A stretch of DNA of 64,000 bases from GCA-016699445 sp964555055 (GTDB lineage: Bacteria > UBA10199 > JACPAL01 > GCA-016699445): contig CAZKQW010000007.1 in the NCBI GenBank assembly GCA_964555055.1, positions 62,001-126,000 on the forward strand, read 5' to 3'. Made by a program: the position numbers and the translations under genes. Each line of letters opens with the position of its first letter. Position 1 is the first letter of the stretch. Shown piece after piece: positions 59,248-64,000 of the stretch. The notes beneath the pieces were generated by a model. The model ran no database searches, was not told the origin of the DNA, and worked only from the letters and a program-made list of their open reading frames with translations.

Positions 59248-60536
59248 TGGAGAAAGTCCTCACGAAAAATTTCGACACCCCCGATTCGCATACGATTTCC
59301 GTGTACGAAAAGAACGGCGGTTACGCGGCCCTCAAGAAGGCTTTCGCGATGAAGCCGGCCGATGTGACCGCGGAAGTCAAGAACTCGGGCCTGAGGGGAC
59401 GCGGGGGCGCCGGATTTCCCGCGGGAATGAAGTGGGGATTCATCCCTCAGAACGGGACGAAACCCATTTACCTCTGCGTGAATGCCGACGAGAGCGAACC
59501 GGGCACTTTTAAAGACCGCCATATCTTGGAGAAGGACCCGCATCTTTTGATCGAAGGGGTCATTATCGCCTCCTACGCGATCAATTCCCATCGGTCGTAT
59601 ATTTACATGCGGGGAGAGTTCGACCTGCCGCGCCGTCGCATCGAGCAAGCCTTGAAGGAAGCTTACGACAAGGGGTATTTAGGGAAGAATATCTTGGGCT
59701 CGGGCTATGACTTGGATCTTCACCTGCACCGCGGTGCGGGAGCCTATATCTGCGGCGAGGAGACGGCCTTGTTGAACTCCTTGGAAGGCAACCGAGGCTA
59801 TCCGCGGATCAAACCGCCGTTTCCGGCGGTGGAAGGGCTTTTCGGGAGCCCGACGGTCGTGAACAACGTCGAGACGATCGCCGCCGTCCCTTACATCGTC
59901 GAAAAAGGCGCGGATGCTTACAAAAAAATGGGCACGGAGAAGAGCACCGGCACCAAGCTCTTCTCGGTGAGCGGCCCCGTCGTGCGTCCCGGCGTGTACG
60001 AAGTCGAGATGGGGATCCCGATGCGGAAGTTCATCAACGAAACGTGCGGCGGCATGCGTCCCGGCAAGACGCTGAAGGCGGTCGTGCCCGGAGGCTCCTC
60101 GATGCCGGTGTTGACGGCGCGGGAAGTCGAAGAAGTGAATCTCGATTACGAATCCATTGCGTCCAAAGGATCTCTCTTGGGCTCCGGCGGCATGATCGTG
60201 ATCGACGAGGACACGTGCATGGTCTGGGCTTTGGAGAATTTGGCGCGCTTCTACTCGCACGAATCGTGCGGCCAATGCTCCCCGTGCCGCGAGGGCACGG
60301 GCTGGGCCTATAAGGTTTTGCAGCGTTTGACCCGTTTCGAAGGCGCCCAGGAGGACATCGAGCTCGTCTTGGACATCGGCAAGAAGATGGCGGGGAAGAC
60401 GATCTGCGTTTTGGCGGATTCCCTATCGATGCCGATCGCGAGCTACATCGGGAAATTCCGGGACGAGTTCGAAGCCCACGCCCATCCTAAGAAAGATTGC
60501 CCCCGCTGCCGGAAACGATTGGACGATTGCAATTGA
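59247..60536 (+). CDS. nuoF: NADH-quinone oxidoreductase subunit F
   Basis: NADH- and FMN-binding subunit, 429 residues: GLRGRGGAGFPAGMKWGF (FMN/NADH), NADESEPGTFKDR, GAYICGEETALLNSLEG, and the N3 cluster Cys in ESCGQCSPCREG. The C-terminal tail CPRCRKRLDDC adds three Cys beyond the usual end of the family, with unknown purpose. Start chosen at the ATG overlapping the nuoE stop codon. Confidence 0.96.
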   Translation: MEKVLTKNFDTPDSHTISVYEKNGGYAALKKAFAMKPADVTAEVKNSGLRGRGGAGFPAGMKWGFIPQNGTKPIYLCVNADESEPGTFKDRHILEKDPHLLIEGVIIASYAINSHRSYIYMRGEFDLPRRRIEQALKEAYDKGYLGKNILGSGYDLDLHLHRGAGAYICGEETALLNSLEGNRGYPRIKPPFPAVEGLFGSPTVVNNVETIAAVPYIVEKGADAYKKMGTEKSTGTKLFSVSGPVVRPGVYEVEMGIPMRKFINETCGGMRPGKTLKAVVPGGSSMPVLTAREVEEVNLDYESIASKGSLLGSGGMIVIDEDTCMVWALENLARFYSHESCGQCSPCREGTGWAYKVLQRLTRFEGAQEDIELVLDIGKKMAGKTICVLADSLSMPIASYIGKFRDEFEAHAHPKKDCPRCRKRLDDCN

Positions 60537-60547
60537 CGAGCGAGACT

Positions 60548-62089
60548 ATGAGCGCACCTTTGGCGAAAGTGACCATTGACGGAAAAGAGATCGAAGTCCC
60601 TGCGGGGACCAATCTCATAGAGGCTGCCAAACAGGCCGGCAGCGCCGTTCCGCATTATTGCTACCACGAGAAGCTCTCGATCGCGGGGAACTGCCGCATT
60701 TGCCTCGTGGACATCGAAAAGACGCCGAAGCTCTCGATCGCGTGCAATACGAAGGTGACCGACGGCATGGTGGTCCACACCAACAACCCCAAAGTCGTCG
60801 AGGCGCGCCAATCGGTCCTCGAATTCATCCTCGTCAACCATCCCATCGATTGCCCCGTGTGCGACCAGGCGGGCGAGTGCAAGCTCCAAGAGTATTACAT
60901 GAAGCACGACCTCAAGGCCTCCCGCATGACGGAGGAGAAGGTCCATAAGGACAAGGCCATTCCCCTGGGTCCGAACGTCATGCTCGACATGGAGCGGTGC
61001 ATCCTCTGCTCGCGCTGCATCCGGTTCTGCAAGGAAGTGGCCGAAGAAGACCAGCTCTGCTTCTCCGAGCGGGGCAACCACAACGAACTCACCACCTATC
61101 CCGGCCAGAAGCTCGACAACCCATACGCCATGAACACGATCGACATCTGTCCGGTCGGCGCTCTCACCAGCAGGGATTTCCGTTTTAAGCAGCGGGTATG
61201 GTTCCTCAAGGAAGTCGACTCCGTCTGCCCGGGCTGCGCGACGGGCTGCAACGTGAAGATCAATCACAACAAAGGCGTCGCATACCGGCTATTGCCGCGG
61301 CAAAACGAGGCCGTGAACGAAGTGTGGATGTGCGACGAGGGTCGCTTTACGTTCAAGCCCACTAACGCGGAGAACCGCCTGCGCCACCCGATGGTGCGCA
61401 CGGACGGGGCTTTGAAGGTCGTCCGCCGTGACCAAGCGGTCGCGGAGGTGGCCAAGATCCTTGCGAGCGTGCCTCCCACATCTATCCTCGGGATTGCGTC
61501 GGCCCAGTTCACCAACGAGAATAATTTCGCCTTCTGGAAATTCCTGAAGGAAGCCGGCGTGACGGATTTTTATTACCATGCCCAGGAAGTCTCGAATCCT
61601 TCGCAAGACGACTACCTCATCCACCCCGACAAGAACCCGAACCGCGCCGGCGTGGAAGCCTTGGGATTGAAGGCCTTGGTGGAGGATAAGCGCTACCAAT
61701 TGATCTTCGTTTTAGGGGATCTGCCGACCGCGCGCCTGCAAAAGATCCTGCTCGACCGCCAACGCACCGTCGTTGTTTTCTCCAGCCACGACGGGGCCGG
61801 CACCGAATTGGCGGACATCGTCTTGCCCGTCCCGACATGGGTTGAGGAGGACGGGACGTTCACGAACAAGCAAAAGCGCGTGCAGCGCATCTCCCCGGCT
61901 TTTCCGGCTCCCGGCGAAAGCCAGCCCGCGTGGGCTTGGGTCTCGCTCCTGGCCCAGGCCAGCAAGCGGGAAAGGCCTGCCTACCAACGTATTGACCATG
62001 TACTGGCCGACCTTGCCGAAACCGTTCCCGCGTTCCGAGGCGTGAACTACGATAAAATCGACGGCCAAGGCGTCATTCTCAACGCGTAA
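60548..62089 (+). CDS. nuoG: NADH-quinone oxidoreductase subunit G, short form
   Basis: Iron-sulfur subunit of 513 residues. N-terminal [2Fe-2S] Cys (CYHEKLSIAGNCRIC), HPIDCPVCDQAGEC, and [4Fe-4S] sets CILCSRCIRFC and CPGCATGC. The molybdopterin-oxidoreductase-like C-terminal half is cut down to about 270 residues versus the roughly 900-residue E. coli protein. Start at the ATG giving MSAPLAKVTIDG. Last nuo gene before the interruption by two unrelated genes. Confidence 0.95.
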   Translation: MSAPLAKVTIDGKEIEVPAGTNLIEAAKQAGSAVPHYCYHEKLSIAGNCRICLVDIEKTPKLSIACNTKVTDGMVVHTNNPKVVEARQSVLEFILVNHPIDCPVCDQAGECKLQEYYMKHDLKASRMTEEKVHKDKAIPLGPNVMLDMERCILCSRCIRFCKEVAEEDQLCFSERGNHNELTTYPGQKLDNPYAMNTIDICPVGALTSRDFRFKQRVWFLKEVDSVCPGCATGCNVKINHNKGVAYRLLPRQNEAVNEVWMCDEGRFTFKPTNAENRLRHPMVRTDGALKVVRRDQAVAEVAKILASVPPTSILGIASAQFTNENNFAFWKFLKEAGVTDFYYHAQEVSNPSQDDYLIHPDKNPNRAGVEALGLKALVEDKRYQLIFVLGDLPTARLQKILLDRQRTVVVFSSHDGAGTELADIVLPVPTWVEEDGTFTNKQKRVQRISPAFPAPGESQPAWAWVSLLAQASKRERPAYQRIDHVLADLAETVPAFRGVNYDKIDGQGVILNA

Positions 62090-62092
62090 TCT

Positions 62093-62959
62093 CTAACTTA
62101 TGTGCTCTTGAATCAGCCGATTGACCGTCTCCGGCTCCTCGTGGGCAAGCCAGTGGCCGGCTTCCTCGAGGAAGACGAGTTTGCCGTCATCGCATAGATC
62201 AATGCTGGGCTGGGCCATTTCGTGCTTTAGGAAAACGTCTTTCTTCCCCCAAATGAGGAGAGTGGGGGGCTGGATCCGACCACGCGCTTTTTTGCGGGGA
62301 GGGCATCTCAGTCCGGCGCGGTACCAGTTGATCATGCCTGTCAACGCCCCGGGTTGTCGCCAAGACTCTTCATAGGCTGCGAAATCTTCGGAGGAAAAGG
62401 TCCCCGGTCGGCTGCTGGACTCGAATCCTTTGCGTCCGCTCTTAGGGACGAAAAGCTCCGGCAAGAAAGGGAGCTGGAAAAAGAACATGTACCAACTTCG
62501 CAACATCTGGGAAGGGTGGGTGAAGAGGTATTTTCTCATCACCTGGTGGTGAGGTACGTTGAGTATCACCAGCTTTTCGATGCGTTCCGGAAAGCGGTGC
62601 GCCGCCCACCACGCGACCGCCCCGCCCCAATCATGGCCGACGAGAATGGCCTTTTTAGCCTTGTAATGATCGATCAAGCCAATCGCGTCTTCCGCCAAGC
62701 AATCCAAATTATAGTCGGAAACTTTCTTAGGTTTCTCGCTGAGATTATACCCGCGCTGGTCCGGGACGACCACGTGGAAGCCGGCTTTGGCGAAGTGGTC
62801 GATTTGTTGGTGCCACCCGTACCAAAATTCCGGGAAGCCATGAAGGAAGATCAGGAGAGGGCCCGTCATAGGACCGGCCTCGACGACATGGAGGCGGATG
62901 CCGTTGATCGGGATTTGAGAGTGTTTCAGAGGTGTTTTTGTTTTGGTGTGGGATGCCAT
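62093..62959 (-). CDS. Epoxide hydrolase-like alpha/beta hydrolase
   Basis: 288-residue alpha/beta hydrolase. HGFPEFWYGW (oxyanion region), nucleophile elbow GHDWGGAVAWW with Asp as nucleophile, acid Asp in WGKKDVFLKHE and catalytic His in EAGHWLAHEEP; the cap region holds Tyr residues (NWYRAGL). Asp nucleophile plus HGFPE places it with soluble epoxide hydrolases or haloalkane dehalogenases, the former more likely. Start at the ATG giving MASHTK; a TTG 22 codons upstream is less likely. It lies antisense, four bases after nuoG. Confidence 0.85.
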   Translation of the reverse strand: MASHTKTKTPLKHSQIPINGIRLHVVEAGPMTGPLLIFLHGFPEFWYGWHQQIDHFAKAGFHVVVPDQRGYNLSEKPKKVSDYNLDCLAEDAIGLIDHYKAKKAILVGHDWGGAVAWWAAHRFPERIEKLVILNVPHHQVMRKYLFTHPSQMLRSWYMFFFQLPFLPELFVPKSGRKGFESSSRPGTFSSEDFAAYEESWRQPGALTGMINWYRAGLRCPPRKKARGRIQPPTLLIWGKKDVFLKHEMAQPSIDLCDDGKLVFLEEAGHWLAHEEPETVNRLIQEHIS

Positions 62960-63157
62960 GAAGAAATGGGGATAGACCGATCCCAAAAAATGGCAATGAA
63001 AATGGCGGGATATCCCACACGGCAAGGTGGTTAGGTTAAGTCCCGGATCGAGGTCTGAGTGCCCCAGGAATTTTTAGCCATTTTTTAAGCAGAGGTTATA
63101 AATCATAATAATTACATATATTTATAGTTAGGCATCTTCCTTGCTCTCTAGGGGGGG

Positions 63158-63748
63158 ATGAAGTGTTCTTTTAAAATGATCGGGCTCTTCCTCATCTCTT
63201 GCGGGGTGGGAGCTTTCTCTACAACGACGCATCCGCCCCTTCCTTCGGCTGATATGATAGATAATCCGTCGGGAGGCGTGCATCAGATCATCGACCAAGA
63301 AGCGGCGCACTGGCCCCACACAGAGAGATCCGAGCTAAAGGACGTGGTGATCCATCTCGGGAAGGAATACCGCATCGATCCTTTGCTCATCTTATCCGTC
63401 ATCCATGTGGAGAGCCGTTTCAAGCCCTCCGCCGCTTCGAATCGAGGCGCCTTAGGACTCATGCAGATCAAGCCGATCGTGTTACGCGAACTGGGAAAGC
63501 GGCGGAACGTGGGAAGCTTCGAGCAGCAGCGTCTTTTGAACGATAAGGCCTTCAATCTCTATGTGGGCGTCCGGTATCTCTCGTTCCTCTTGAAGAAATT
63601 CGACGGTGACGTGAACAAAGCCCTCATGGCCTACAACGCGGGACCCACGACCGTCAGCCTCTTCTATAAAAACCGCCCGGCCCCGACGGGAGGTTATCAG
63701 GGACGCGTGTTGAAGACCTACCGTCGGTACGCGTCGCTCTCCCTTTAA
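63158..63748 (+). CDS. Lytic transglycosylase lipoprotein (SLT domain)
   Basis: 196-residue peptidoglycan-cleaving enzyme. The N-terminal hydrophobic segment ends in the lipobox LISC (Cys15), so it is probably lipidated. SLT domain: VIHVESRF with the catalytic Glu, SNRGALGLMQI, and AYNAGPTTV. It resembles MltC/EmtA-type small SLT proteins. A G-run directly before the ATG may serve as a ribosome-binding site. It separates nuoG and nuoH2, lying 51 bases before nuoH2. Confidence 0.88.
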   Translation: MKCSFKMIGLFLISCGVGAFSTTTHPPLPSADMIDNPSGGVHQIIDQEAAHWPHTERSELKDVVIHLGKEYRIDPLLILSVIHVESRFKPSAASNRGALGLMQIKPIVLRELGKRRNVGSFEQQRLLNDKAFNLYVGVRYLSFLLKKFDGDVNKALMAYNAGPTTVSLFYKNRPAPTGGYQGRVLKTYRRYASLSL

Positions 63749-63799
63749 AGAAGATTTCCTTGAAACCGATGGCGGCTTTCTGTACCAAGTGCGGCTCAC

Positions 63800-64000
63800 A
63801 TGTTTCCGCTTCCCGAAGACCTGATGCCTCTGTTGATTTCGATCGCTAAAGTCATTTTAATTCCCGTCGTCGTCTTAAACCTCATCCCCCTTCTCATTTG
63901 GATGGAGCGCAAGGTCTCGGCTTACATCCAGGACCGTCGCGGGCCAAACCGTGCGAACATCCTTGGCGTGCGGCTGGCAGGGATGATCTTGAATTTCGCC
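63800..64000 (+). CDS. nuoH: NADH-quinone oxidoreductase subunit H (second cluster), 3'-truncated
   Basis: Beginning of a second NuoH, cut by the window edge after 67 codons. One long hydrophobic helix (residues about 10-35) followed by WMERKVSAYIQDRRGPNRAN, the diagnostic NuoH loop. Continues the second complex I cluster; the remaining membrane-arm genes presumably lie downstream. Confidence 0.93.
   Translation, partial: MFPLPEDLMPLLISIAKVILIPVVVLNLIPLLIWMERKVSAYIQDRRGPNRANILGVRLAGMILNFA

Overview
The window looks like a chromosomal segment of a Gram-negative, respiring bacterium. It encodes outer-membrane beta-barrels, lipoprotein signals, a PhoB/PhoR-Pst phosphate regulon with PhoB-style direct-repeat boxes, epoxyqueuosine reductase and two sets of complex I genes. 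Gene style (short NuoG, split NuoC and NuoD, 11-bp Pho boxes) fits a 'deltaproteobacterial' or Bdellovibrionota-like lineage, but this is inference and no taxonomic marker (rRNA, ribosomal protein) is present.

Region 1 (1-13.4 kb) is a lipid-synthesis block. A giant type I fatty acid synthase-like polypeptide, cut by the left window edge, overlaps by ATGA an Sfp-type phosphopantetheinyl transferase that should activate its carrier domain. Downstream lie an M48-like metallopeptidase and a PlsC-like acyltransferase whose start is preceded by a perfect hairpin. A strong bidirectional terminator closes the block.

Region 2 (13.5-22.1 kb) is mixed: a PuuD-like membrane protein with a ferredoxin-NADP-reductase-like flavoprotein, queG, a beta-rich unknown protein, an OmpR-type response regulator and sensor kinase divergent from a secreted VWA protein, and a nucleotidyltransferase/partner pair resembling a toxin-antitoxin module with two inverted repeats upstream.

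Region 3 (22.3-43.0 kb) is dominated by phosphate physiology: phoB and a membrane-free phoR, a MidA/NDUFAF7-like methyltransferase on a large unknown N-terminus, mgsA, a Ca-binding-repeat secreted protein with a lipoprotein, a ppx-kinase-kinase-sixA operon, an OM barrel with a lone receiver protein, a phosphate-selective-type porin, pstSCAB and phoU. Six sites upstream of phoB, the lipoprotein, ppx, the OM barrel, the porin and pstS carry TGTCAC/TTCAC-type half-sites exactly 11 bp apart, suggesting one regulon.

Region 4 (43.4-64 kb) carries two complex I clusters in one run. The first (nuoABCDHIJKLMN) lacks the NADH-input module. A second set (nuoA2, an RND-type transporter, nuoB2 C2 D2 E F G, then nuoH2 running off the right edge) begins at the stop codon of nuoN. 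An epoxide-hydrolase-like gene and a lytic transglycosylase lipoprotein interrupt the second set between nuoG and nuoH2. No tRNA, rRNA, CRISPR array, IS element or prophage was recognised, and no stretch above 300 bases is without a gene.
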